Assembly (NCBI GenBank): GCA_964595365.1 | Contig: CAZQQC010000016.1 | Location: 1-35,543, forward strand | Length of the DNA: 35,543 bases | DNA from: Fen-1258 sp964595365 | GTDB taxonomy: Bacteria > Bacteroidota > Ignavibacteria > Ignavibacteriales > Melioribacteraceae | Direction: 5' to 3' | In this document: positions 25,174 through 34,238 of the stretch, piece by piece | Layout of the letters: every line of letters begins with the position of its first letter | Position numbering within the stretch: the stretch's first letter is position 1 | Program-made: the position numbers and the translations under genes | The notes under the pieces: model-generated | The model's input: only the letters and a program-made list of their open reading frames with translations | The model's database searches: none | Told to the model about the DNA's origin: nothing

Positions 25174-25236
25174 ATATTAATAGGAGGCTGCTTAATTCCA
25201 TTTCAATTTAACAAAAAATAATGTGAAGGGGAAAGA

Positions 25237-25752
25237 TTAGTTTTCCAAAACACGTACTATGTTCTCGTCGCTTAAACGAACCATTACTGTTTGTCGAAGT
25301 AGTTCGATTGAAACACAAAACCATTTTTCTTCTTGTTGTTTGCATACAACACCAACAATGTCTTTAAAGGGTCCATCAAAAATTTTAACTTTCATTCCGA
25401 CTTTTATTCTATTGCTAACAAAAACTTCCGGGGATTTTTCCAGAAACTTTTTCAAGTTCTCAATTTCCCAATCCGGAATGCTAGATGGCTTACCATTAAA
25501 ACCTACGGTTCGAATAATTGAAGACTGCTGGAGCGAAACCAATCTTTCTTTTTCCTTTGCACGAATAAAAACGTATCCTCTAAAAAGTGGTTCCTCAATT
25601 TTTTTCTTACGGTCGCTCCACTGCCTGATGCGGGTAATTGTAGGAAGATAGCATTCGATCTTTTTGCTATCCAGCTGAATGGACGCTTTTAGCTCCTGGC
25701 GTGGTTTTGTATACAATGCAAACCACTTCCTAATTTCTAACGGGGCCGACAT
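25237..25752 (-). CDS. NusG-like transcription elongation factor, UpxY/RfaH type
   Basis: A 171-residue NusG paralogue. The NGN domain of about residues 8-110 has KWFALYTKPRQELKASIQL, PLFRGYVFIRA and IIRTVGFNGKPSSIP. The KOW domain near residues 118-145 has VGMKVKIFDGPFKDIVGVV. Specialised NusG paralogues of this kind (UpxY, RfaH, LoaP) prevent premature termination in long operons, often for capsule or exopolysaccharide. The absence of a ribosomal neighbourhood (secE, rplK) argues against the housekeeping NusG. The only surface-glycan genes in the window are about 7 kb away and transcribed separately. AGAGGA before the ATG is a good ribosome site. Confidence 0.87.
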   Translation of the reverse strand: MSAPLEIRKWFALYTKPRQELKASIQLDSKKIECYLPTITRIRQWSDRKKKIEEPLFRGYVFIRAKEKERLVSLQQSSIIRTVGFNGKPSSIPDWEIENLKKFLEKSPEVFVSNRIKVGMKVKIFDGPFKDIVGVVCKQQEEKWFCVSIELLRQTVMVRLSDENIVRVLEN

Positions 25753-25794
25753 TTTTATCCTCTGCTGTTCCTTTCTGCAAACGTTAATTGAACA

Positions 25795-27285
25795 TCAGTA
25801 TAAACACTCGCGCACAACATTGGCAAGTTGTTCTTGATCAACCGGTTTTGACACGATTTTATCTATACCGAGTTTCAAATATTTCTTCGTTATTTCTTCG
25901 CTGAGTATTGCAGAAATAATTACTACGGGAACCGATCGATTAGATTCTTTTTTGTGAAGTGCTTCGACCAGTTGAATCCCGTTCATAAGAGGCATATCGT
26001 GATCCGTAATTATAATTGTTGGTAGTAGATCACGGTACATGTTAATTGCTTCGTAACCGTTGGCGGCAAATTTCACGTCAAAATTAGGAAGAGTATTTTC
26101 AATTATGTTCTTATAGAAAGCCCGTGCGCTTTCATTATCTTCAATAAATAAGATCAGATTTCTTGCTTCGGGAACAGTAAAATGAAATTCGCTCCCTTCG
26201 TTTACCTGTGTGTAAAACCAAACCTGTCCACCGTGCTTTTCAACAATTTCTTTAACCAGGGTAAGCCCGAGGCCGCTCCCTTTTTCTCCGCTTGTTCCAA
26301 TAAGAGAAAATTTCTGATCGATACGAAAGAGTTTCGATTGATTTTCTTCCGATATACCGAGTCCTTCATCACGAATGACTATTTCAATCATTCCCTCTTT
26401 GAATCTGCTTGATGAAACATGAACATCTTTCCCTTCCGGAGTAAACTTAATTGCGTTGTTAGTAAGATTGATAACTGCCTGTGCAAACAATCTTTCGTCG
26501 GCATTGATATGAATATCCGAAGGGAGATCCATTTTTATGTCGATATTTTTTCGAATGGCATCACCGGTTAACGGAGTAATTGCTGTTGAGATTGCCTGTT
26601 TAACGTTAAGACGAACCGGTTCTACTTTGATTCTTCCTGTCTGCAGCCGCGACCAATCCAATAAGCAATTTATCAAATTCAGTTGCGACTTTGATGCATC
26701 GTAAATGTAGCGTAGGTATTCGTTCTTCTCGCCGTCGGAAATCTCGGCTTCATTTAAAAGTATTTCGGAAAAACCTAATAGTGTTGTAAAAGGTGCACGA
26801 AGATCGTGAGATATTATCGAAATGAATTTATCTTTTGAAATGTTTATTTCTTTTAATGCGTCTACTGATTTCTGAAGTTCCGTCTCTTTATTTTTAATGT
26901 TTGTTATGTTGCAGATTGCACTTTTTTGTTCGACAATCCTTCCGGAGCCTAATTCTCTTTTCACTAAGAGCGACTCTTTAAGCCACACAATACTGCCATT
27001 CCTGCATTTTATGCGATATGAAATTTCACATTTGTTTTCTGCAGAATTGTTTTCAAGTCCTGTCAAAGTTTTTTTTATGATCGGCAAATCCTCATCGCAT
27101 ACAAGCGAGTATAGGTGTTCGGGTAAAGCTTTTATTTCTGCTGGAGAGTATCCGGTGATTTCTTCTACAGAGTCTGAAACGAAAACACTGTTTTGCCCGT
27201 TAAGGGCTTCCACAACGAAAAAAATGTCTGTCATTCCTACGGAAAAATTATTTAGTCCGGAATAGTCTGTATTGTTTTTTCCCAT
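25795..27285 (-). CDS. Hybrid sensor histidine kinase (PAS-HisKA-HATPase-receiver)
   Basis: About 496 residues from the ATG at 27285; a TTG at 27312 would add nine. There is no membrane segment, so it is a cytoplasmic sensor. The order is: a PAS domain of about residues 20-130 (SVEEITGYSPAEIKALPEHLY and its C-terminal cap); a dimerisation domain with phospho-accepting His in SIISHDLRAPFTTLLG (about residue 160); an ATPase domain with NLTNNAIKF, DEGLGISEENQ and GSGLGLTLVKEIVEKHGG; and a C-terminal receiver (LILFIEDNESARAFY, ITDHDMPLMNG, VSKPV). It lies 60-90 bases downstream of the NtrC-like gene and 43 bases before the NusG-like gene. Its signal is unknown. Confidence 0.92.
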   Translation of the reverse strand: MGKNNTDYSGLNNFSVGMTDIFFVVEALNGQNSVFVSDSVEEITGYSPAEIKALPEHLYSLVCDEDLPIIKKTLTGLENNSAENKCEISYRIKCRNGSIVWLKESLLVKRELGSGRIVEQKSAICNITNIKNKETELQKSVDALKEINISKDKFISIISHDLRAPFTTLLGFSEILLNEAEISDGEKNEYLRYIYDASKSQLNLINCLLDWSRLQTGRIKVEPVRLNVKQAISTAITPLTGDAIRKNIDIKMDLPSDIHINADERLFAQAVINLTNNAIKFTPEGKDVHVSSSRFKEGMIEIVIRDEGLGISEENQSKLFRIDQKFSLIGTSGEKGSGLGLTLVKEIVEKHGGQVWFYTQVNEGSEFHFTVPEARNLILFIEDNESARAFYKNIIENTLPNFDVKFAANGYEAINMYRDLLPTIIITDHDMPLMNGIQLVEALHKKESNRSVPVVIISAILSEEITKKYLKLGIDKIVSKPVDQEQLANVVRECLY

Positions 27286-27372
27286 TGTGCTTTTATTTTG
27301 TTGAGTAAGCAATTAAATATAAGGAATTATGATAAATACTTCACTGCCCGGGTATTGTGCATGCAAAAATTA

Positions 27373-28740
27373 TCATTCTTCTTTGGGAGACTTGGTTGGA
27401 ATACCGAGTTCATCCATTTTTCTGTAAAGCGACGACAGCCCTATTTCTAAAGCCTTTGCTGCATCTTCTTTGTTGTAGCCGTACTTTTTTATTGTCTTTA
27501 AGATGTGTTCATGTTCAAAATTTCTCAATGCATCTTTCAATGTATCGGGGAAACCGCCGGTTATATCATTACCACGGATATATTCGGCAAGATCGGCGGC
27601 AGTGAGATAATCGTCCGTAGCAAAAATGACCGCACGCTCTATAACATTTTCCAGTTCTCTAACACCTCCACGCCAATCATGCGAGAGAATTACTTTCATT
27701 GTTTCGTTTGTTACGCCAAGAATCTTTTTGCCTATCTCGTTACAATATTTTTCCAGAAAATGTGTGATGAGTAGAGGAATATCTTCTTTACGTTCGTTTA
27801 GCGAAGGCAGCCTTAGTTCTACAACGTTCAACCTGTAAAAAAGATCTTCTCTGAACTCTCCCGATTTTGTTTTCTCAAACAGATTTTGATTGGTTGCCGC
27901 AATTATCCTAACGTCTGTGCTAACCGGTTTTACTCCGCCAACAGGAATAAACTCCTTGTCTTCAATGGCGCGTAAAAGTTTTACCTGTAGATTCAAAGGC
28001 AGCTCGCCAATCTCATCCAGAAAAAGTGTTCCGCCATCGGCAACTTTGAAAAGTCCTTGTTTATCTTCGGTAGCACCCGTAAACGATCCTTTTTTATGCC
28101 CGAACAATTCGCTCTCAATTAAGTTTTCGGAAATTGCGCCGCAGTTTATCGGAAGAAAAATATTCTCCTTTCTTCTGCTGTTTAAATGAATTGCTTTTGC
28201 TACAAGCTCTTTTCCTGTTCCGCTCTTACCGATAATCAGAACATTACTGTTTGTCGGCGCCACCTGTTGGATTATCTGAAAAACTTTTTTCATCGGTACA
28301 CTTTTGCCAATAAGATTTGTGAATCCAACATCGGAAGAAATTTTTTGCCGCAATGTTTTATTTTCGAGCGCCAGTTTTCTATAGTTAATCAATCTTTTAA
28401 TGCGAATGATCAAATCGTCAAACTCAACAGGTTTTATAAGATAATCGAACGCACCCTGACGCAGAGCTTCAATTGCTGTTTTAACGGAAGCGTATGCCGT
28501 CATTATAATGAAAAATGTTTCCGGGGAAATGCTGGATGCGGATTCTAGAAGTTGCATGCCGTCTACCTTCGGCATTTTTATATCCGTAATTACAATGTCA
28601 AAATTGCTTTCTTGAATTTTTCTAAGTGCTTCCTCGCCGTCGGCTGCAACTTCGGTAGAAAATCCTTCCTCATCCAAAATCATCTTGAGCGAATCGCGAA
28701 TCGGCTTTTCATCGTCGACAATCAAAATTTTTGCAGACAT
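27373..28740 (-). CDS. NtrC-family sigma-54-dependent response regulator
   Basis: A 455-residue activator. The receiver domain (1-118) has its phospho-acceptor at D53 (VITDIKMPKVDG) and the conserved K in LIKPVEF. The AAA+ domain (about 140-370) has Walker A GKSGTGKE (171-178), Walker B GGTLFLDEIGEL and the arginine-rich DLFYRLNVVELRLPSL. The sigma-54 contact loop reads GSFTGA (218-223) in place of the usual GAFTGA. The Fis-type helix-turn-helix is at the C-terminus (KKYGYNKEDAAKALEIGLSS). GGAGA precedes the ATG. The partner kinase is 11 bases upstream. Confidence 0.95.
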   Translation of the reverse strand: MSAKILIVDDEKPIRDSLKMILDEEGFSTEVAADGEEALRKIQESNFDIVITDIKMPKVDGMQLLESASSISPETFFIIMTAYASVKTAIEALRQGAFDYLIKPVEFDDLIIRIKRLINYRKLALENKTLRQKISSDVGFTNLIGKSVPMKKVFQIIQQVAPTNSNVLIIGKSGTGKELVAKAIHLNSRRKENIFLPINCGAISENLIESELFGHKKGSFTGATEDKQGLFKVADGGTLFLDEIGELPLNLQVKLLRAIEDKEFIPVGGVKPVSTDVRIIAATNQNLFEKTKSGEFREDLFYRLNVVELRLPSLNERKEDIPLLITHFLEKYCNEIGKKILGVTNETMKVILSHDWRGGVRELENVIERAVIFATDDYLTAADLAEYIRGNDITGGFPDTLKDALRNFEHEHILKTIKKYGYNKEDAAKALEIGLSSLYRKMDELGIPTKSPKEE

Positions 28741-28751
28741 TTTTTCTCCGT

Positions 28752-30251
28752 TTAATTTTGTGAGATTGGAAGAATTACCGTGAACGTGCTTCCTTCATTA
28801 ACTTTGCTCTTTACTCTAATCTCGCCTTCGAAGCGATGCACAATTCCGTAACTTACTGAAAGCCCCAAACCTGTTCCTTTGCCTACTTCTTTAGTTGTAA
28901 AGAACGGATCGAAAATTTTATCGATTAAGGAATCGTCCATACCGCAGCCGTTATCTGCAATCGAAACCGAAACGGTTCTATCGTCAAAGTTCGACTTCAT
29001 AGAGATTGTTCCGTTGCCTTCTATTGCATCGAGCGAGTTAATAAGAATATTGACGAAGACTTGAAGCAGTTGATCGGCAGCAATATTAACCCGCGGCAAA
29101 CAGGTCTTTAGATCGGTCTCAAAATTTACGTGACGCACACGCTTATCGTACTTAACAATTCCAAGCGCTGTCTTAATTATATCTGTTATATCCTGTGATT
29201 GAGTTTCGTAACTTGGCGGTCGCGAAAAATCGACAAGCTCGCGAACAATTTTAGAAATCCGATCGATGTTCTCTTTGATGTTTATCAGTTGTTCGTTCAT
29301 GAATTGATCTTGACTTCTACGTTGAAGAATTTGAACAAGAGAAGAAATGGAAGTCAGAGGATTCCCTATTTCGTGTGCAACGCCGGCAGCTATTTGACCA
29401 ATAACTGCAAGCTTTTCCGATTGATCGATCTGCGCTTGAAGACGCTTGTACTCCGAGTAATCGTTAATGATTATCGATCTGCCTGCGTACTTGCCCTGCT
29501 TGTCCTGAAGACTTGTTACAATTAAACGGACACTGATTATTTCTCCATCTTTTCTTTTTCTTTCGGTATTAAGAATCATTGAACGTCCGTTCGTCCGCGA
29601 TTCATTTTGTATTTTAAACAGCTGATTTGCATATAGATCTCCTTCGGGCAGCAGAAGAGACGAAGATTTTCCGAGCACCTCATTTTCAGTGTAACCGAAA
29701 ATTTGTTCTGCACCTTTGTTCCATGCGATAAACTTCTCGTCATTATCAACCATCATAATTGCCGAATCCGAAGTGTGAAGAATGTTTTTTAAATACTGGA
29801 GATTGATTTCCAGTTTTGATGAGAGACGGTCGCGGTCGCGCATCAACTCTTTCATTTTCGTTTCCTGATGAAGCATTCCGTACCGCGCAAATAATTGTTC
29901 AATCAAATCGTCGGCATGCCCTAGAAGAACAATAGAACCGGCAGAATCAACCTTTTCTTGTTCAATTAATTCAAGCAACGCAAATCTTACCGAACTAAAA
30001 ATCTGACCAACTTCTATGAGGTTAAGATCGGCTTTTGAAAACATTGTATAGATATCTATAAGATACTGATCTGCTTTTTGGTAATCGTAGTTTTCTGTTA
30101 CTTCAATGAAGGTTGTAATGCTGTTTTCAACAAACGTCTGTATTTGTGAACCGGAAAGTTTATCTCTCAGAATCGGCAACAATTTCTGCATCCAACTTTC
30201 CAGTATAGTATTTAAATTATTCTTAATTAGTTCTGTCAAAAATTTTTTCAT
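28752..30251 (-). CDS. NtrB-like sensor histidine kinase
   Basis: A 499-residue cytoplasmic kinase. Residues 1-125 form a helical N-terminal domain resembling the RsbRD-type sensor module (LESWMQKLLPILRDKLSG...). A PAS domain lies at about 155-270 (AIMMVDNDEKFIAWNKGAE, IFGYTENEVLGK). The H-box follows, with H293 in GVAHEIGNPLTSISSLVQIL, and then the ATPase domain (NILINSLDAIEGNG, ADNGCGMDD, GKGTGLGLSVSYGIVHRF). The H-box and ATPase match the NtrB/ZraS/AtoS group that pairs with sigma-54 activators, and such an activator is immediately downstream. No membrane helix, so the signal is internal or comes through a partner. No Shine-Dalgarno is visible. Confidence 0.93.
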   Translation of the reverse strand: MKKFLTELIKNNLNTILESWMQKLLPILRDKLSGSQIQTFVENSITTFIEVTENYDYQKADQYLIDIYTMFSKADLNLIEVGQIFSSVRFALLELIEQEKVDSAGSIVLLGHADDLIEQLFARYGMLHQETKMKELMRDRDRLSSKLEINLQYLKNILHTSDSAIMMVDNDEKFIAWNKGAEQIFGYTENEVLGKSSSLLLPEGDLYANQLFKIQNESRTNGRSMILNTERKRKDGEIISVRLIVTSLQDKQGKYAGRSIIINDYSEYKRLQAQIDQSEKLAVIGQIAAGVAHEIGNPLTSISSLVQILQRRSQDQFMNEQLINIKENIDRISKIVRELVDFSRPPSYETQSQDITDIIKTALGIVKYDKRVRHVNFETDLKTCLPRVNIAADQLLQVFVNILINSLDAIEGNGTISMKSNFDDRTVSVSIADNGCGMDDSLIDKIFDPFFTTKEVGKGTGLGLSVSYGIVHRFEGEIRVKSKVNEGSTFTVILPISQN

Positions 30252-30456
30252 AAGTTAATTTATCAAGTATAGGATAAACAACCGGTTGGTAATCCTTTCT
30301 TAAATACACTGAAAAATAAAGAAACCCATTCTTTTTTGAAAGCCTGCTTAAGGTGGTATTCAAATTACCCGACATTAGGTAGCGGAACATGATAATTGCA
30401 GCTTATGTATAAAGAAAAGTTTAATTATCTTTGAACAACAAGCGAGGGGAAGTAAA
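30252..30456. promoter_or_regulatory. Divergent intergenic region with a plus-strand -7 element
   Basis: About 205 bases between the divergent kinase and DUF4139 genes. TATCTTTG at 30426-30433 fits TAnnTTTG, 23 bases before the ATG at 30457, and GAGGGGA lies between. No -33 element at the usual spacing and no matching element for the minus-strand kinase were found. Confidence 0.4.
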
Positions 30457-32058
30457 ATGAAAAAAATGCTTTTGTTACTCGTGATGCTTGCATTTGTTTC
30501 GTCAATTAATTTTGCTGGCGACGAAATTGTAATCAGACCCGATCTTAACAGCGTAAAAGTCTTTTTGCGCGGGGCAGAGTTAAGTTATACCGCAAAAGTA
30601 AAACTTAACAAAGGATTAAATGATGTTGCCTTTACCGCTTTAGCATCCGGTATTGACCAAAATAGCATTAGCGTCTCTGCCAAAGGCGACGCAATTATAA
30701 TGTCGGTAAGACAGCAGTTCAACTTTCTGAGAGCTCAGGAAAAAACTCCCCGCATAAAACTGCTCGAAGATTCTTTGGAAACGCTAAAAAAATCTTTTGC
30801 CATGAACCAAAACGAAAACGGCGTTCTGAATGCAGAAGTTGAATTGATTATGGCTAACAAAAGAATCGGTAACGAAAAAATCGGTGTATCAATTTCCGAA
30901 TTGCAAAAGATGGCCGAGTTCTACAGAAAACGGCTTACCGAAATTAAAAGCAAAATGTACGATCTTGATTTCTCCGCTAAGAAGATTCAAAAAAACATTG
31001 AGAGAATTCAAAATCAGTTGAATGAATTAAACAATCAAATTAACAGACCTACCAATGAAGTTATCGTGTCTGTCTCGGCTAAATCGGCAGCGACTTATGA
31101 AATCGATATTTCGTATTTGATGCGCGATGCGGGCTGGGTTCCTGCGTACGACGTTCGCGTAGATAAAACTAATTTTCCTGCAGCGCTAAACTACAAAGCG
31201 GATGTATGGCAGAACAGCGGGTTCGATTGGAATGATGTCGAAATAATTCTCTCTACAAGAAACCCGGTTGCAAATAACAACAAGCCGGAACTTTATCCCT
31301 GGTTTATTGATTTTGCCCATCCAATGTTATACCGCGAAATGAAACCTGTACCGAACAAATCTCTCGACGCAGCTAACATGCAGGTTATGACTGCAGAAGC
31401 CACCGGCGCTTCGGAATCAATGGCAGATTATTTCGAAATGAACGATAGACAACTTTCTGTCGAGTTCACTCCGCAAATTAAATATTCGATTGCATCCGAT
31501 AACAAACCTCATTCTGTTGCACTGCAAGATTTTTCTCTTCCTGCCCGCTATGAATACTATGCAGCACCAAAACGCGACAACAATGCGTTTTTAATTGGCT
31601 ATTTATCCGATTGGACTAAATATAATCTGCTGTCCGGCAGGGCAAACATCTATTTTGAAAATTCTTACGTCGGTCAATCGAACATCAACGCCGGAACAAC
31701 GAAAGACACACTGGTACTTTCTTTGGGAAGGGATGAAAACATTTCCGTTTCTCGCGAAGTATTAAAAGATTTCACCGAAGATAAATTTTTAAGCGGCAAT
31801 GTGGAACGAACATTTGCTTTTGAAATCAAGATTAAGAACAACAAAAAGACATCAGCAAAAATTTTGGCTGAAGATCAAATACCGATTTCGAAGAACGAAG
31901 ACATTGTTGTAAAGCTTATCGATTCATCCGGCGCCCATTACGATTCTGAAAGCGGAAAGTTGAAATGGCTTGTTGATGTCGACAGAGGAAAATCCGTTTC
32001 GAAGAAATTGATTTATTCTATAAAGTACCCTAAAGATAAAGTTATTCCGGGCTTGTAA
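30457..32058 (+). CDS. DUF4139 family protein (MuiA-like, secreted)
   Basis: A 533-residue protein with a signal peptide (MKKMLLLLVMLAFVSSINFAG). The N-terminal DUF4140 region (IRPDLNSVKVFLRGAELSYT, about residues 25-120) is followed by a coiled coil (about 95-200). The DUF4139 beta domain comes next (VSVSAKSAATYEIDISYLMR, DAGWVPAYDVRVDKT, WNDVEIILSTRNP) up to the C-terminus. The family includes proteins called mucoidy inhibitor A; its molecular function is unknown. The length of about 530 is usual. It has its own -7 element and GAGGGGA ribosome site. The gene is divergent from the kinase operon and stands alone. Confidence 0.88.
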   Translation: MKKMLLLLVMLAFVSSINFAGDEIVIRPDLNSVKVFLRGAELSYTAKVKLNKGLNDVAFTALASGIDQNSISVSAKGDAIIMSVRQQFNFLRAQEKTPRIKLLEDSLETLKKSFAMNQNENGVLNAEVELIMANKRIGNEKIGVSISELQKMAEFYRKRLTEIKSKMYDLDFSAKKIQKNIERIQNQLNELNNQINRPTNEVIVSVSAKSAATYEIDISYLMRDAGWVPAYDVRVDKTNFPAALNYKADVWQNSGFDWNDVEIILSTRNPVANNNKPELYPWFIDFAHPMLYREMKPVPNKSLDAANMQVMTAEATGASESMADYFEMNDRQLSVEFTPQIKYSIASDNKPHSVALQDFSLPARYEYYAAPKRDNNAFLIGYLSDWTKYNLLSGRANIYFENSYVGQSNINAGTTKDTLVLSLGRDENISVSREVLKDFTEDKFLSGNVERTFAFEIKIKNNKKTSAKILAEDQIPISKNEDIVVKLIDSSGAHYDSESGKLKWLVDVDRGKSVSKKLIYSIKYPKDKVIPGL

Positions 32059-32299
32059 AATAGCTTATGCGTGAGCTTTAAATCCATCGTGTAGAATGAA
32101 GCCCACACGTTGCAAACTGCCAGGCAACCTAAACAAATTTTATTTTATTCGCATCAGCCTGCTTCGATTCTTAGGGCAAGGCGATGTGGTATGTAATTTA
32201 CCCCGCATTCTTTTCTGTCGATTTGTTTTCGAGCTGTAGATATTACGAATGAAACAAGCAGCGAAACATAAATACATATTAATGTCTATGATGGTTCAA
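32059..32299. other. Intergenic and gene-relic 3' region
   Basis: This holds the end of the decayed gene described next, and about 200 bases in which I see no gene. A short frame (about 50 codons, with stop near 32150) has no ribosome site. A small hairpin (AGCTTA-TGCG-TGAGCT at 32062-32077) could end the DUF4139 transcript but lacks a proper T-tract. Confidence 0.4.
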
Positions 32300-32715
32300 A
32301 GATAACAAACCCGATTCTCATTTGTTGCTGTGCTACTAGCTGTGCATCCAGTAAATATAAAAATCATGTGCGATTGTGAAAAAGATTAGTTGAATCCAGA
32401 TATTGGAATTTTTGAAAATATTTTTAGCCATGAAAATCCGGCTGAACTATCAACCACCCCGATGATGAATGTAAAAATCACTATTCCAAATATGTGCTTT
32501 GGACATATTGTGTAGAACACAAGATCGTTGAAAAAACCTTCACGCGAAATTCTTTGCCCCTTGCTGTATGGAAAAACTCTTTCCAGAATTATGAAGGGAA
32601 CTGCAATGATCGGAAAGTAGCTTAACTTTTCATACAGCCCGGGATTCAGAAAATAATTTTGTATCGATGCAGAAATTTTAGCCGGGGTCACGAACAAATC
32701 GAAATATAATTTCAA
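32300..32715 (-). pseudogene. Sterol desaturase / fatty-acid hydroxylase family gene, truncated and decayed
   Basis: The first 109 codons (TTG at 32715 to TAA at 32386) look like the start of a sterol-desaturase-type membrane protein (PFIILERVFPYSKGQ, FFNDLVFYT). After the stop, another frame keeps the family's next block: IAHDFYIYWMHS, then two TAGs at 32338-32333, then HSNK and another stop, then NHH. The living version would read approximately HDF-YWxHR-QH-N and HHxxH. One frameshift and at least three stops make it non-functional. Its start overlaps the stop of the NeuB-like gene (TTGA), so it was once the last gene of that operon. Confidence 0.7.
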
Positions 32716-33605
32716 ACTTGAATATTATTCTTCACGCGTCTCAGTTTGTTGATGTTGCCGTATTCGCTTTCGTAAACTTTTTTTATTCCGTCGCCCAGCG
32801 CTTTTTCTATGTCGCGTATGTCTTTCACTAATCTGTTCAATCCTACAAGTTCAACCGACGCTGCCTGATCGGTACCCCACATAGCGCGGTCGAGCGTTAT
32901 ATGTCTTTCGACAAATGTTGCACCTAAAGTAACGGCAGCCAAAGTTGGAGCGAGTCCGGTCTCGTGTCCTGAATAACCAACCGGAATTTCCGGGTAGATT
33001 TCTTTAAACGTTTGAATAACTTTCAAATTCAATTCTTCCAAACTGCATGGATAAGTCGAGGTCGACTGCGCCAACAAAATATTATCGATTCCCATTAGTT
33101 CAACAGCAGTTTCTATTTCTTCCAGGCTGGACATGCCGGTAGATAGAATTGCGGGTTTTCCCGTATCTTTAATTTTTTTCAGAAGATGTAAATCGGTTAA
33201 TGAAGCCGACGCGATTTTATACAGCGGCAGGTCAAATTTTTCCAGGAAGTCCAGGGCAACTTCATCCCACGCTGAAGCGAACCAATCAATATTTTTTTCT
33301 TTGCAATAACCATCGATCTCGAAATACTCTTCAAAACCAAATTCAACTTTCCTGCGGTACTCTATGTAAGTAATTCTTCCCCATGGGGTTTGACGTTCTA
33401 CATTCCATTCATCGCGTGGAACGCAAATTTCCGGTGTGCGTTTCTGAAATTTAACAGCATCGCAGCCGGCATTAACTGCACCGTCGATAAGTTTTTTGGC
33501 GAGATCGACAGAGCCGTTGTGGTTAATTCCAATTTCGGCAATGATATAAACCGGCTCGCCTTCGCCAATATATTTATTGCCGGCCTTAAATTTGTTTGGT
33601 CTCAT
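32712..33605 (-). CDS. NeuB-family nonulosonate synthase without SAF domain
   Basis: A 297-residue cytoplasmic TIM-barrel enzyme that condenses phosphoenolpyruvate with a hexose derivative to give a nine-carbon sugar acid. Typical features are VYIIAEIGINHNGSVDLAKKLIDGA, AVKFQKR, ASAWDEVALDFLE, LYKIASASLTDLHLL, ILSTGMSS and VGYSGHETG, with ATFVERHITLD near the C-terminus. The usual C-terminal SAF/antifreeze-like domain is missing. The protein ends KLRRVKNNIQV, where that domain would begin, so the length is about 50 residues below standard NeuB. AAAGGAC precedes the ATG. It overlaps the phosphatase gene by 20 bases. The product (sialic, legionaminic or other) is undetermined. Confidence 0.88.
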   Translation of the reverse strand: MRPNKFKAGNKYIGEGEPVYIIAEIGINHNGSVDLAKKLIDGAVNAGCDAVKFQKRTPEICVPRDEWNVERQTPWGRITYIEYRRKVEFGFEEYFEIDGYCKEKNIDWFASAWDEVALDFLEKFDLPLYKIASASLTDLHLLKKIKDTGKPAILSTGMSSLEEIETAVELMGIDNILLAQSTSTYPCSLEELNLKVIQTFKEIYPEIPVGYSGHETGLAPTLAAVTLGATFVERHITLDRAMWGTDQAASVELVGLNRLVKDIRDIEKALGDGIKKVYESEYGNINKLRRVKNNIQV

Positions 33606-34146
33606 CGTCGTCCTTTCGATACAATTTCTTTTTTGTTTTTGCTTCGATAATTATTTCTGCGAACTCGCGGAATGCACCGTGTCCACCATTTGTTTTGAGA
33701 ACTATATCCGCTACATTTTTCGCAAAGTCTGTTGCGTCGCCCGGACATGCTGTAAGTCCGGCAAGTTTCATTACAGTTACATCATTCGAATCATCGCCGA
33801 TGAACGCAATTTCTTCCGGCTCGAAATTTCTACGTTCAAGAATTTCTTTGAACTGCCGGTCTTTGTAATCAATACCAAGATGAATTTCCAGCATCTTTAA
33901 TTTTTCCGCACGCTTACGAACGATTTCCGTTGCTTCACCGGTAAGAATTCCGGTTTCAACATTGGCATACTTTCGTAATCTTTCAACACCCATACCATCG
34001 CGTATCGAAAAACGTTTCATAGCTTCGCCATCTGCCGAGTAATATACGCCCGTATCGGTAAGAACACCGTCGCAGTCGGTCAACACCAATTTGATTTTTG
34101 AAGCACGCTTAAATAATTGTGGTCTTGAAAGTTTTTTCATTGGCAT
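33586..34146 (-). CDS. KdsC/YrbI-type HAD phosphatase
   Basis: A 186-residue HAD-superfamily phosphatase without a cap domain. The nucleophile motif LTDCDGVLTDTG, then GILTGEATEIV, the IGDDSNDV metal site and the typical ending TNGGHGAFREFAEIII are present. The family removes phosphate from 3-deoxy-octulosonate 8-phosphate or nonulosonate 9-phosphate. Directly upstream of a NeuB-type synthase it most likely acts on the nine-carbon acid phosphate. An AAGGAA ribosome site before the first ATG supports the start. The last 20 bases overlap the NeuB-like gene, showing close coupling. Confidence 0.9.
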   Translation of the reverse strand: MPMKKLSRPQLFKRASKIKLVLTDCDGVLTDTGVYYSADGEAMKRFSIRDGMGVERLRKYANVETGILTGEATEIVRKRAEKLKMLEIHLGIDYKDRQFKEILERRNFEPEEIAFIGDDSNDVTVMKLAGLTACPGDATDFAKNVADIVLKTNGGHGAFREFAEIIIEAKTKKKLYRKDDDETKQI

Positions 34147-34238
34147 AAATGATTCCTTATAAAGTGATAATGTTAAAGGTTAGATGAATTGAAAATCGTT
34201 ACTATCTAATTTTGTAATCTTCAAACATCTAACCGAAA

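Noticed and set aside
25183..25190. AGGAGG on the plus strand near 25183
   Set aside because: It looks like a strong ribosome site, but no plus-strand gene follows; it is on the wrong strand for the YhaM-like gene.
32062..32077. Terminator for the DUF4139 gene
   Set aside because: Only a 6-bp stem with a G-U pair, and no real T-tract follows.
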